45,659 nucleotides of DNA from positions 27,569-73,227 of the forward strand of contig NZ_SADV01000018.1 in the NCBI RefSeq assembly GCF_006864135.1. The letters are read 5' to 3'. Below are positions 1 to 8,943 of the stretch, in pieces. Numbering within the stretch: position 1 is the stretch's first letter; every line of letters begins with the position of its first letter. A program made the translations under genes and the position numbers. This DNA is from Lysinibacillus sphaericus (GTDB lineage Bacteria > Bacillota > Bacilli > Bacillales_A > Planococcaceae). The notes beneath the pieces were generated by a model that had not been told where the DNA came from, searched no databases, and was given only the letters and a program-made list of their open reading frames with translations.

Positions 1-178
1 CATTTGTTGCTGTCGCTTCGCTTTCGCACAGAAAAAACCATTTGTTGCTGTCGCTTCGCTTTCGCACAGAAAAAAACATTTGTTGCTGTCGCTTCGCTTT
101 CGCACAGAAAAAACCATTTGTTGCTGTCGCTTCGCTTTCGCACAGAAAAAACCATTTGTTGCTGTCGCACAGAGCAAA
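1..178 (+). repeat. Tandem array of a 38-bp repeat, truncated by the window edge
   Basis: Four complete 38-bp units begin at 1, 39, 77 and 115, and a fifth, diverging unit starts at 153. The core of each unit is GTTGCTGTCGCTTCGCTTTC followed by GCACAG and an A-run. The period is not a multiple of three, so the open frame that crosses it is not a gene. The same family recurs in the opposite orientation at 44954-45659 and in shorter blocks near 14724 and 21856. The array continues to the left of position 1, so its true length is unknown. Confidence 0.9.
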
Positions 179-316
179 GCTTCCCGGCGGCGTCCGTTGA
201 GCCACTTCGTTTCACTGAGCAGGGTCTCATCTGTGACGCTGTGATCTTTGCCCAAGTAGTCGCCCAGTCTTCACTCCAATCAACTAATTATTCATGGTAT
301 ATGCTTTAACAAATGT
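179..316 (+). repeat. Right-hand end of a dispersed repeat element
   Basis: The segment after the 38-bp units ends in GTCTTCACTCCAATCAACTA and then TTCATGGTATATGCTTTAAC. An almost identical end lies at 22021-22080. The terminal AATCAAC is the inverse of the GTTGATT that opens related copies at 21759 and near 31130, so this looks like one terminus of a short non-coding element with inverted ends. No protein is encoded. The matching left end of this copy lies outside the window or has been replaced by the tandem array. Confidence 0.7.
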
Positions 317-357
317 CACACTAAGCTTTTGATGATAAGTCCAAAATAGAATGACAA

Positions 358-402
358 AAAAAACGATGGCTCATTACTATAAAGCAATGAACCATCGTTT
401 TA
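358..402 (-). terminator. Intrinsic terminator of the VWA/MoxR operon
   Basis: The inverted repeat AAAACGATGG...CCATCGTTTT, with an internal TCATT/AATGA pairing, starts a few bases after the stop codon at 408. On the minus strand it is followed by a T-rich run. It probably ends the eight-gene transcript. Confidence 0.85.
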
Positions 403-407
403 ACTTA

Positions 408-3005
408 CTAAGATCGTTTTTTCATACCCTTTAATAGCTGGGCAACATTTGTGTCATCTTCCTGTATCTGTGTTCTCTCTACAGGCTGTTCTTTTTTCTT
501 CGGCCTAGTTAAGAAGCGCCAACCAAAGCGTCGGATGGTAATATCAATAAAGAATAGCAACATCCCTGCTAATAAAAGCCATGTCGCAATATTTTGACGT
601 TCTGCACCTTTTTTAGTAAATTCACGGAATACTTCGCTCGGTTCCTTCAAAACAGAGCCGCCTGTTTGCTTTGTTAGTGCTTCGATTAACTTATCATTCA
701 CTGGGCGTAATTCATACTCTGCACTATAAGGTACACTTAAGCCTGCCTGGTAAATGGTCTGATCTTCATCGGCAATGCGGAAGAATATGAGTCCTGGTTC
801 TGCTTGTATGACTGCTCGAACTTGTGATGCTGAAATTGTTTCAAGTTGTGTATCAAGTTCTTCACCCGCTTCATTGACAGCAACAATATCTAAGAACGCC
901 GCTTCATTTGTTGGATCAGTGATGACAAATGAGCCGTCTGATTCTAGACGTACATCATAGGCAACATCATTATAACTTGGTAGCATTTTTGAAATAAGCG
1001 TTTGCCAAAAAGCGCCCCAATTTTGCCATCTTGCCCAGTCCCCTGTCCATTTTCCTGTCGAATCAGAAGTAAAGGCAAATGTTTTGCCAAGGCCATATTG
1101 CCATTCTGCTAGTACTGGATCCTCTTTCTCACTTTCTGCAATAACAGTAGCTCCCTGCTTTGCTGTTGTACCAATATAAGCATTCATTTTAGGTACACCA
1201 TTTACAAATAACGTATTCCAGCCAGCCGCATTAAATATAGTTGGATAGAATGGGTTATCCTCAATATATGTGCGTGAAATCATGGCAGTTTCACGAGATA
1301 AAATGGAGGGGATCGTTTGCTCATCAATAACATCGTAGAAGCGCCCACTGCCCAACTCACTGAGTGCTTCAAGTAAGTTGGCATCAGCATCCTGACCAAT
1401 TGCAACCGTTGAGAGGGTTACGCCATTCTCTTTTCCTTGTGCAATTAAGTCCTCATAGTTACCTGGCTGAGACTGACCATCCGTTAATAGAATAATATGC
1501 TTACGCTGTAGCTTTAAATCAGCTAGATTTTCATAAGCTTTAGCTAGTGATCCATATATTTCGGTACCGCCCCCTGGCGTTACAGATAAAATCGTATCCA
1601 ACGCATCTTCCTTATTGCCAAGTGGTCCTGTCTCAATAATTTCCCAAGGTCGATCATCAAAGGCTATAAACCCGAGCGTATCCTCATCTCGTAGCATTTC
1701 AACTGAACGAGCGGCCGCTTCTTTTGCAAGCTCTAGCTTTGCTCCAGACATACTTCCCGAGCGGTCAAGTACGATAACTAGCCCTAATGATGGCAATTGC
1801 TCCTTACCTTTAATCTCCATTTCAACAGGTAGTAAAGTTTCAATTGGTGTTTTAAAATAGCCACCTAAACCAAAGCTATTTTCGCCACCGACCATTGTAA
1901 AACCGACACCGAAATTTTTCACTGCTTGCTCAATGACATTCATTTTTGCCTCGCCTACTAAATGCCCTGGCACATTATCAAAAATAATGGCATTGTATTG
2001 TAAATAACTAGAAAGTTCATTTGGTAGACTTTTAGCATTTACAACATCATAGGCAATTGATTGTTTGCCTAGCGCCGCTGCAATTGGTGATGCCGTTTCA
2101 TAGCCATTAACAATTAGTAAATGTGGCTCACTTTGCACCATCGTGACGCTTGTTAATTTATTATTTTCAAAAATTGCATCCTGCTCAACTTGTACGAGTG
2201 CCTCATATTTTACAAGCCCTTCAGCTGTTGCTGAATGTTTAAACGTAAATACATTCGAACCTTCTGTAAGTTCCACTGCTTCACGGTGAATAAGCTTATC
2301 GTTTTCGTATAGTAATAGCTCACCTTGTTCTGCTACAGTTGCATTTATTTCAGCGACTAACTGCTGCTGCTCACCTACATAAGCAACTTGTGGTGTAACA
2401 AAGCTTTTCATGGATACATCCTTCGCAATAGGTTGGTTAAACGACATTACATCAACGCTAATATTTGACCCTTTAAACTTCGATGCAAATTCTAAGGCAT
2501 CCCCTTTTGTTTCATTGCCATCCGTTAAGAGCACAAGTCGTGTCGCTTTTTTCGGATCTACAATACCTGAAGCGAGCTGTAGACTCTGTTCAATATTTGT
2601 TTGATCTGTTGCTTTTATAGCTGTAAACTTCGGCACTTCCTTTAAAAACTTCGATAAAATGGCTTCCGTTTGTAACGTCGATGAAAAAGAATAAATCCCT
2701 GCAAGCTGTTCATCTTTTTTCGACTGTAAACTTTCCGCTATAAAATTGGACATCTCATCATCTGTACCATTCATTGAAGCAGAACGGTCCACTAAAAATA
2801 ATACTTGTTCTTCCTTTACGGGCAATAAAATATAGGGTCCTGCAAGTGCAAAAACCAAACAGCATATAGCCACAATACGAATACCTAGTACGACGATATG
2901 GCTTTTTTTTAGTCGCTGACGTTCACGCCAATAGGTCCATCCAAAATACATAAGCAATGGAAGTAAAAGCAACAATGCTAATGGCATATCAATTCGTAAA
3001 TCCAC
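408..3005 (-). CDS. Membrane protein with two VWA domains and a glutamine-amidotransferase-like domain
   Basis: 865 aa. Two hydrophobic N-terminal segments (about residues 8-22 and 38-62) precede a first VWA domain whose metal-binding motif is visible as D73-x-S75-x-S77 (DRSASMNG). Residues about 293-400 form an alpha/beta region resembling class-I glutamine-amidotransferase folds. A second VWA domain carries an intact D414-x-S416-x-S418 (DRSGSMSG). A C-terminal membrane helix lies near residues 815-835, followed by a basic tail. VWA domains bind protein partners through a divalent metal, so a structural or recruiting role is likelier than catalysis. The GTG start overlaps the end of the upstream VWA gene by 17 nt, implying translational coupling. 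It is the last gene of the operon. Family is clear, function unknown. Confidence 0.88.
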   Translation of the reverse strand: MDLRIDMPLALLLLLPLLMYFGWTYWRERQRLKKSHIVVLGIRIVAICCLVFALAGPYILLPVKEEQVLFLVDRSASMNGTDDEMSNFIAESLQSKKDEQLAGIYSFSSTLQTEAILSKFLKEVPKFTAIKATDQTNIEQSLQLASGIVDPKKATRLVLLTDGNETKGDALEFASKFKGSNISVDVMSFNQPIAKDVSMKSFVTPQVAYVGEQQQLVAEINATVAEQGELLLYENDKLIHREAVELTEGSNVFTFKHSATAEGLVKYEALVQVEQDAIFENNKLTSVTMVQSEPHLLIVNGYETASPIAAALGKQSIAYDVVNAKSLPNELSSYLQYNAIIFDNVPGHLVGEAKMNVIEQAVKNFGVGFTMVGGENSFGLGGYFKTPIETLLPVEMEIKGKEQLPSLGLVIVLDRSGSMSGAKLELAKEAAARSVEMLRDEDTLGFIAFDDRPWEIIETGPLGNKEDALDTILSVTPGGGTEIYGSLAKAYENLADLKLQRKHIILLTDGQSQPGNYEDLIAQGKENGVTLSTVAIGQDADANLLEALSELGSGRFYDVIDEQTIPSILSRETAMISRTYIEDNPFYPTIFNAAGWNTLFVNGVPKMNAYIGTTAKQGATVIAESEKEDPVLAEWQYGLGKTFAFTSDSTGKWTGDWARWQNWGAFWQTLISKMLPSYNDVAYDVRLESDGSFVITDPTNEAAFLDIVAVNEAGEELDTQLETISASQVRAVIQAEPGLIFFRIADEDQTIYQAGLSVPYSAEYELRPVNDKLIEALTKQTGGSVLKEPSEVFREFTKKGAERQNIATWLLLAGMLLFFIDITIRRFGWRFLTRPKKKEQPVERTQIQEDDTNVAQLLKGMKKRS

Positions 3006-4734
3006 GACGTCGTTGCACCTCCCACTCTAAAACAAATAATACTAAGATGATAAGGATAAGCCAAGGAACGAACGATGTTTTCGATATTTCTTCCTTACCA
3101 TTGTCTGGAAGCTCTCCAAGTGTATAGCTTGTCCCTTTTTCAATCACACGCTCTTGTGCTTGAAGCTGTACGATGAAGCGCTTTTCTTCATCATTTGAGC
3201 GAGCTGTATAAATTCCTGGCTTCATAGGTGCTGTTAATAGACCATTCGTAATAGACGATAAAAACTCATCTTCCTGCGAATATACACTCCATTCACCTTG
3301 CGTTAAAGCAACTGCACGTTGCTCATTTGGTGTAAAAATACCAAGTGAACCAATCGATGCTGAAAGCTCCTGTTCAGCACTCCATAAAAATAATGGGAAT
3401 GAAGGATGCAACGGCCAATCTGTATCTGCAATATCAGCTAATACAACAATATCTCCTTCAGGTGAACGCTGAATAAATGGCTGATCTCCAACTGATGCAA
3501 TCGTTTTATAGTTGTCGAATCCAGGATATACGGTACTAACGTAAATATCTTTTAGCTCACTAAATGCAAACAATGCATGACTTGTTGTACTGATTTCCCC
3601 TGTAGCTTCAACCTTCTCAACATCATCCCGTCCAAATAATACAATTGACTTGTCCACCTTATCGAGTAGCGCCGTCTGATTTGTCACAATAGTGGCATCC
3701 AAATTGTCAGCCACTTGTGAAGATGGAACAATTTTCACGCTACTATTAATCGTTTGTAAACCTTTTTGAATGAGTTGATGCATACTTTGATCGACAACTA
3801 CTTTTGAAGTAGCTGTTTGTAGCAATACAGGCTGTGAATTATCAACAGCATAATCGTCCTTAACATCTATCTTGGCAGTCATAGTATCTTCAAATGGAAG
3901 GTCTTTGAATGTTTTTGTTATAGCTTCATTTGGAGGTAATACAACACTCTCCGCAACTATTTTCTTACCTTTAACATTTTCTATCGATAGTGTAACATTT
4001 TGCTCTTGGTCCGTATCATTTTGTAACTGTACAAGCGCCATAGCAGATTGTCCATCTGTAGTAGCAGCAAAACGTGTCATTGCGATATTTGTTAAATCTT
4101 TTGCAGATCCTTTTACGATCCACTTCACCGTATCTTTTTCCATCGGTAATTGCTTTTTATCGAGCGAATCTGTAAAGACATAAATAGATGTTGGTGTATT
4201 ACCGACAAAAGCCTGTGCCACATCTAAAGCTTTATTCATTTGTGCTGTTTCATATGTTACTTGTAACTCTTGAATAGCTTTTTCAATATCTTTAATCTTT
4301 GTTTCCTGCTGTAATATAGCTTTTGGCGTATTGCCTGTTGTAATGAGTGTCACAGGTCTTCCGTCAAGTTCATTAACCAATGACAGCATTTCTTTTTTAT
4401 GTGTATCAAATGTTGACTGCTCTTTCCCTGCTAACATCGTTGCAGACGTGTCTACTATGAAAATCGTCTGCGCACCAACAATTGTTGACTTTTTAACATA
4501 TGGATTCATTAATGCTAGTACGAGTAAAAGAAGCGCAAGTAGTTGCAAATAAAGCAGTGCGTTTTTTTGTAAGTGTTTTAAGTATGGTGACACACGGGTT
4601 TCTTGCATAATTTCCGACCAGAAAAGTGTGGAGGATACAGTTTGATCGGTATATTTTTTTCGAAAGAAATAATATAGAAGGACAATGACCGGGATGATGG
4701 CCGTCCAGCTAAAAAGTATTTGACTAAAGCCCAA
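2989..4734 (-). CDS. BatA-type membrane-anchored VWA protein
   Basis: 581 aa. The N-terminus (residues 1-80) has the arrangement of the BatA N-terminal domain: a membrane helix at about 8-24, a loop containing LFWSEIMQE, and a second helix at about 60-78 ending in MNPYV. A VWA domain follows with the metal-site motif D95-x-S97-x-T99 (DTSAT). A helix near residues 550-570 anchors the C-terminus. It starts with TTG at 4734, 11 nt after the DUF58 gene's stop, behind a GAGGTGAG ribosome site, and overlaps the double-VWA gene downstream. Bat-type proteins accompany MoxR and DUF58 proteins in many bacteria; here the partner genes are adjacent. The ligand is unknown. Confidence 0.85.
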   Translation of the reverse strand: MGFSQILFSWTAIIPVIVLLYYFFRKKYTDQTVSSTLFWSEIMQETRVSPYLKHLQKNALLYLQLLALLLLVLALMNPYVKKSTIVGAQTIFIVDTSATMLAGKEQSTFDTHKKEMLSLVNELDGRPVTLITTGNTPKAILQQETKIKDIEKAIQELQVTYETAQMNKALDVAQAFVGNTPTSIYVFTDSLDKKQLPMEKDTVKWIVKGSAKDLTNIAMTRFAATTDGQSAMALVQLQNDTDQEQNVTLSIENVKGKKIVAESVVLPPNEAITKTFKDLPFEDTMTAKIDVKDDYAVDNSQPVLLQTATSKVVVDQSMHQLIQKGLQTINSSVKIVPSSQVADNLDATIVTNQTALLDKVDKSIVLFGRDDVEKVEATGEISTTSHALFAFSELKDIYVSTVYPGFDNYKTIASVGDQPFIQRSPEGDIVVLADIADTDWPLHPSFPLFLWSAEQELSASIGSLGIFTPNEQRAVALTQGEWSVYSQEDEFLSSITNGLLTAPMKPGIYTARSNDEEKRFIVQLQAQERVIEKGTSYTLGELPDNGKEEISKTSFVPWLILIILVLFVLEWEVQRRRGFTN

Positions 4735-4745
4735 TACGGCTCACC

Positions 4746-5621
4746 TCACCTAATCCAATGTGCTTTTAATAATTGTTGGAAGATGGCATGCTGCAATCCA
4801 TCCTCTACTTTAAGCTGTAATTGTCGAACACCGAAGCGCCGACAAATTGCTTCAAATTCCTCTTCATGTAAAAAACGTCTTGCCCTATATGTGTCCAGAA
4901 CTTTAGAAGACATCGTAACATTTACATCTCTACCCGTTTCACGATCAAGTAAGCGTACGTCGCCCGTATACTCCGGTGCTATTTCTTCTTGCGTAACTAT
5001 TTGCAAAATACGGACATCCCCCGCAAAGCGTGGTAGCCTTTTTAAAAGTTGCTCCCATTCATCGATTGGCTCAAGTCCGTCTGTCACAATAAATAGTACG
5101 GTACTATCTTTAGGCAATGCTTTGAAAGCGCCCTGTGCGAAGCTATTTGTATAAGTTGCTTGCTCAAGCTCTGTGACCACCTGTAAAAAGGCGCGACGAT
5201 ACATGGCACCTTTTCGACGAAACGGTGGCCTCACTTCATCCTGCAGGAAAGAAAAAGATAAGCGATCATCGCGACCGAGCACCATTAGACCAAGTGAGGC
5301 AACAATTTGCCGGGCAAAAGTCCATTTTGCTTGATCGCCCATAGATTTAGTTGTATCTAGCAAAATGTGTACGCGCATTTCTTGTTCATCTAAAAAACGT
5401 TTAATGAAGTATTTATCAGTTCTCGCAAAGACGTTCCAATCCACTTGACGTACATCATCACCTAAATGATATTCACGAAAATCTGAAAAATCGAGCGATG
5501 CCCCGAAGCGCTGCGAACGGTGCGAGCCCTTGTGCTGCCCACGTAATTTGGAGGCCGTTGCCACTTGGAAGCGACTGATTTTCGCTAACCAATCTTCGGG
5601 CAATAATAATTTTTGTGTCAC
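4746..5621 (-). CDS. DUF58 domain protein
   Basis: 291 aa, soluble. The DUF58 core is recognisable at about residues 42-80: a phenylalanine/tyrosine-rich stretch, then GDDVRQVDWNVFARTDKYFI. It continues into a VWA-like strand, HILLDTTKSMG, with D-x-T-x-S. Family members are nearly always encoded beside MoxR ATPases and are thought to work with them in maturing or remodelling other proteins. The ATG overlaps the moxR stop by 4 nt (ATGA), so the two are translationally coupled. The next gene starts 11 nt after this stop. Compared with many DUF58 proteins it lacks the N-terminal transmembrane pair, so it is probably cytoplasmic and meets the membrane VWA proteins at the inner face. Confidence 0.9.
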   Translation of the reverse strand: MTQKLLLPEDWLAKISRFQVATASKLRGQHKGSHRSQRFGASLDFSDFREYHLGDDVRQVDWNVFARTDKYFIKRFLDEQEMRVHILLDTTKSMGDQAKWTFARQIVASLGLMVLGRDDRLSFSFLQDEVRPPFRRKGAMYRRAFLQVVTELEQATYTNSFAQGAFKALPKDSTVLFIVTDGLEPIDEWEQLLKRLPRFAGDVRILQIVTQEEIAPEYTGDVRLLDRETGRDVNVTMSSKVLDTYRARRFLHEEEFEAICRRFGVRQLQLKVEDGLQHAIFQQLLKAHWIR

Positions 5622-6613
5622 CTGCTAACACCTTGTTGTACTTTTTCTAAAATGACATCAATCACATCGTCTGCTGTTTTACCTGAAGCCTCCCCTTCAT
5701 AATTCAACAGCATTCGATGACGTAACACTGGCTTAGCTACAGATTTAATATCCGCCACAGACACGTGGAAACGCCCATTCATAAGCGCTCTTGCCTTTGC
5801 TAATTTGATCAAACTTTGTAAACCTCGAGGGCCGCTACCATACATGGCATATTGCTTGACCTCATCAATGGCGTCCACTCTCTCAGGATGAGTAGCCACA
5901 ACAAGGTCCGTCGCAAATTCGAGCATTTCATCAGCAACGAGTACTTCCTTAACCATTTGCTGCGCTTCAATCAGTGCTTCTGTATCCATGATCTTTTGTA
6001 AACCAATTTCCTTAGCGCCTGTTGTACGCTTCATAATTTCCATTAGCTCACTTTTCTCAGGATACGACACAAGAATTTTACATAGGAAACGGTCCATTTG
6101 TGCTTCTGGTAACGGGTATGTCCCCTCCATCTCAATCGGGTTTTGTGTTGCTAATACGAAGAATGGTCTTGCCATCTTCTTTGTATCTCCTAAAATTGTT
6201 ACAGTTTTTTCACCCATTGCTTCAAGCAGTGCACTTTGTGTTTTTGGTGTTGCTCGGTTAATCTCATCCGCTAATACCATTTGGCTAAAAATCGGACCAG
6301 GCTGGAACGTAAACTGCTGCTTGCCATCAACTGTGCGCTCAATCATGCTTGTCCCTGTAATATCCGCTGGCATTAAATCTGGTGTAAATTGAATTCGTGA
6401 AAATGATAAATCTAGTACTTCAGAAATTGTACGAATTAACATCGTTTTCCCTAAACCCGGTAGGCCCTCTAATAATGCATGTCCGTCAGCAAGGACTGCG
6501 TATAATGTATAATCAATGGCTTCCTCTTGGCCAACGATAAAGCGATGAATTTCTTCCTTTACTTGTTGTAATTTCTTACTCATTTCAACATATTGTTGCT
6601 CTGTAAATGCCAT
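5618..6613 (-). CDS. MoxR-family AAA+ ATPase
   Basis: 331 aa, normal length for MoxR proteins. Visible motifs are Walker A GLPGLGKT (residues 50-57), Walker B VLADEINRA (from 113), sensor-1 FVLATQNP (about 152-159) and the downstream GSGPRGLQSL segment of the lid domain. MoxR ATPases act as chaperone-like remodelers, commonly of VWA-domain partners, and such partners (DUF58 and two VWA proteins) follow immediately. The gene sits 11 nt after the coiled-coil gene and overlaps the DUF58 gene by 4 nt. All nucleotide-binding residues look intact, so an active ATPase is expected. The target is not known. Confidence 0.95.
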   Translation of the reverse strand: MAFTEQQYVEMSKKLQQVKEEIHRFIVGQEEAIDYTLYAVLADGHALLEGLPGLGKTMLIRTISEVLDLSFSRIQFTPDLMPADITGTSMIERTVDGKQQFTFQPGPIFSQMVLADEINRATPKTQSALLEAMGEKTVTILGDTKKMARPFFVLATQNPIEMEGTYPLPEAQMDRFLCKILVSYPEKSELMEIMKRTTGAKEIGLQKIMDTEALIEAQQMVKEVLVADEMLEFATDLVVATHPERVDAIDEVKQYAMYGSGPRGLQSLIKLAKARALMNGRFHVSVADIKSVAKPVLRHRMLLNYEGEASGKTADDVIDVILEKVQQGVSR

Positions 6614-6624
6614 ACCTTTTCCTC

Positions 6625-8085
6625 CTACTTAGACTCAATTGACGTGAAATAAGATTGCACGACATTTTGTAAATCTTTCGGTAATTGTAAACGCTCTGAG
6701 CTTTCTAAATAGCTATCTTTATAGGAACCTATAACTTCCTCATACGGTCGGATAGAACCTTTAGTAATCGGGCCATTTCCTTGTTGTTCTGAAACATGTG
6801 ATCCCTCTCCTAATGCTCCACCATCAACTGAAGTCTGACTAGAGCCACCAATTCTTGGTGTCGTTAATAAATCGCGGCCGCCCTGTCCTGTGCCAGCACC
6901 TTGACCTGAACGATTGCCCCGACCTTGTCCTTGACCCTGTCCTTGACCTTGTCCTTGTCCTTGTCCTTGTCCTTGTCCTTGTCCGTTCCCTTGTACCTGA
7001 CCCTGACCTTGTCCCTGACCTTGTTGATTGCTTTGATTCGATCCTTGCTTCTGACCTTTACCACTAGCCTGTTGGGATCCATTTTGAGAATTAGTTTGGC
7101 CTTGTTGTCCTGTTTTACCTTGCTGATTGTTCGGCTGTGAATTCCCTGATGAATTTTGATTTGGATTATTATTGTTTTGCTGATTGTTGTTGGCACTATT
7201 GGCACTCGCAATAGCATTTTGTAGCGTATTGCTTGCAGGTTTCCCAAGCTTGCTCATAGCTGTCTGAGTAGCATTTGCATTTTGCGTTAGCTCCTGCTGC
7301 ATTTGGGCAAGCTCCTTCAATTGCTCCACTTCTTCCTTCGATAAACCTTTGTCGTCAGAAGCGCCCTCCTTACTAGCTGTTTGCTTATCCTTTAATTGTT
7401 GCTCCTTTAAAGCAAGCTCCTTTTGCTTTTTCACGACTTCCCGTAATGCCTCTTCTGCTGTTTCTGTCTTTTTTAACGTATTTTGCAATTCTTTTAATTG
7501 CTCTTTCACTTCTTTTGTTTCTGCTTTTTTTTCTAATTTAGTAACTTCCTTCTTTACGTCTTCAATGACAGCTTTTTCTTTTTCCTCCTCAATTGCTTCA
7601 ATTTGTGAAGCTGCTGGGAACATATAAAGAATGGCCAGTACGACAGCTGTTCCAAATAAACCAATCAATGCTTTTGGACGAATCAAATTTTTCTTTCGAG
7701 TCTTAAAATCAGCAAACGCCCTTTCAACGTTCTCGATTGCTTTCGTTAGTAGAGATTGAACGAGTGGGTCCTTATCGTCCTCGAACGATAAGGCTGTCAC
7801 AAGCTCATTGTGAGTAAAATAATCATCCAGTGTATGCAATGCTTCCTTTTCTTTTATACGCTTCCACCACATAAACAGCACTGTTGCTAGTATGACAGCG
7901 ATAAAGATAGCAAGAGCTGTTTGGCGATAATACGGCCAAACAAAGAGCCGTGAAACAAGGAATAGGGCAGCACTCGAAAGCAATGCCAAAAACAAGCCGT
8001 TCTGTGCAATTGGAATGCTTCTTTCTACTGTTAAACTCGTCTTTGCACGTTGAATATATTTTCGTAATTGCTTACGACGCTCCAT
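6625..8085 (-). CDS. Membrane coiled-coil protein with Gln/Gly low-complexity region
   Basis: 486 aa, not a family I can name with certainty. Two membrane helices (about 30-50 and 56-74), a cytoplasmic stretch, a third helix (137-157), then a long charged coiled coil (165-275), an Asn/Gln/Ser-rich stretch (290-355), a nearly pure Gly-Gln dipeptide run (about 355-390), and a compact tail (440-486) with RPYEEV and VVQSYFTSIESK. The layout resembles DUF4175-like proteins seen beside MoxR/VWA genes in other phyla; that comparison is from memory. It lies between the ABC permease (12-nt gap) and moxR (11-nt gap), so it probably belongs to the same complex. The Gly-Gln run is encoded by hexanucleotide repeats that could change in number. 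Confidence 0.8.
   Translation of the reverse strand: MERRKQLRKYIQRAKTSLTVERSIPIAQNGLFLALLSSAALFLVSRLFVWPYYRQTALAIFIAVILATVLFMWWKRIKEKEALHTLDDYFTHNELVTALSFEDDKDPLVQSLLTKAIENVERAFADFKTRKKNLIRPKALIGLFGTAVVLAILYMFPAASQIEAIEEEKEKAVIEDVKKEVTKLEKKAETKEVKEQLKELQNTLKKTETAEEALREVVKKQKELALKEQQLKDKQTASKEGASDDKGLSKEEVEQLKELAQMQQELTQNANATQTAMSKLGKPASNTLQNAIASANSANNNQQNNNNPNQNSSGNSQPNNQQGKTGQQGQTNSQNGSQQASGKGQKQGSNQSNQQGQGQGQGQVQGNGQGQGQGQGQGQGQGQGQGQGRGNRSGQGAGTGQGGRDLLTTPRIGGSSQTSVDGGALGEGSHVSEQQGNGPITKGSIRPYEEVIGSYKDSYLESSERLQLPKDLQNVVQSYFTSIESK
6921..7026 (-). repeat. Hexanucleotide repeat coding for Gly-Gln dipeptides
   Basis: On the plus strand the segment is built almost entirely of CCTTGT and close variants (CCTTGA, CCCTGT, CCCTGA). 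On the coding strand this reads as Gly-Gln dipeptides. Because the period is six, gain or loss of units keeps the frame and changes only the length of the low-complexity segment. Confidence 0.9.
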
Positions 8086-8097
8086 AAGGTTTCCTCC

Positions 8098-8943
8098 TTA
8101 TCGATTACTTTTCATATTGGCACGTAATTTTCTAATGGCAATTGTTAAACAAACAACAATGATCAAAGAATAAGCTATTAAATAACTAATCCATACAGGT
8201 AATTTCACGCCCGAAACTTGCACTAAAGCATCGCCCATGGATGATGAAGTAAGTGTAAGCATTAATGCACCTGGGTTAATAGCAGCCCAGAAGTAAGCCA
8301 TATAAGAAGTACCAGTACCTGTGGTATTCCCCATTTGGTGGAAGGCCATCGATAAGAAGAAGAAAAACGCTGTAATACCACCTAAAAAAATGATCGAACC
8401 GTACGTAGAAATCATCGCAACAATTGTCCGCTTTGTAATGGTTGAAAACATAACACCAATACTACCAATGGCTACAACTGTTAATAAATAAAATAAAAAT
8501 ATCGAGATTAATTGAGACGGTGATACGCCTCCAAATAAAAATACTAAACTATACAATGGTAACCCTGCGATAAGCATTAATACTAAAAATGCTACCGAGG
8601 ATAATAATTTTCCAATGATGATTTGGGTAGAGCTTTGTGTCGTTGTTAGTAAAATATTTAATGTTTGCTTTTCCCTTTCGCTACTAATTGCACCGGCAGT
8701 TAAACTCGGTGTAATGAAAAGAACAAGAGCCATCTGTAATATTGTTAAGACTGCGAACATCATAAAGCTTGTGTCTGGTCTAAAGAAACCCTTGCCTGTG
8801 AACCCAGTTGTTATAAGCAAAAATCCTACGATAAAAATACAAATAACCGCTAAATAAAACATTAAACCTGAAAAGCTTTTAAAAGAACGGAAGCGTAACT
8901 TCAATTCTTTTACGAATACCGGATTATAAAATCGTTCCATCAT
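8098..8943 (-). CDS. ABC-2 type transporter permease
   Basis: 281 aa with about six hydrophobic segments, the first near residues 24-46 after a short cytoplasmic N-terminus (NPVFVKELKLRFRSF), as in ABC-2 permeases. The segment GAISSEREKQTLNILLTT between the second and third helices is the coupling-helix-like motif typical of this family. It starts 4 nt inside the end of the ATPase gene (ATGA overlap) behind a GGAG site, and ends 12 nt before the coiled-coil gene. It pairs with that ATPase to form an exporter, presumably as a dimer of each subunit. Substrate unknown; related transporters move lipids, polysaccharides, peptides or act in membrane-protein assembly. Confidence 0.9.
   Translation of the reverse strand: MMERFYNPVFVKELKLRFRSFKSFSGLMFYLAVICIFIVGFLLITTGFTGKGFFRPDTSFMMFAVLTILQMALVLFITPSLTAGAISSEREKQTLNILLTTTQSSTQIIIGKLLSSVAFLVLMLIAGLPLYSLVFLFGGVSPSQLISIFLFYLLTVVAIGSIGVMFSTITKRTIVAMISTYGSIIFLGGITAFFFFLSMAFHQMGNTTGTGTSYMAYFWAAINPGALMLTLTSSSMGDALVQVSGVKLPVWISYLIAYSLIIVVCLTIAIRKLRANMKSNR

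Noticed and set aside
4..309. A coding frame through the 38-bp repeats
   Set aside because: The period of 38 is not a multiple of three, the translation merely cycles through repeat frames, and no ribosome site precedes it.
6855..7247. Frames on both strands rich in Leu-Val, Ser-Leu or Lys-Asp dipeptides
   Set aside because: They are shadows of the hexanucleotide repeats in the Gln/Gly-rich gene.
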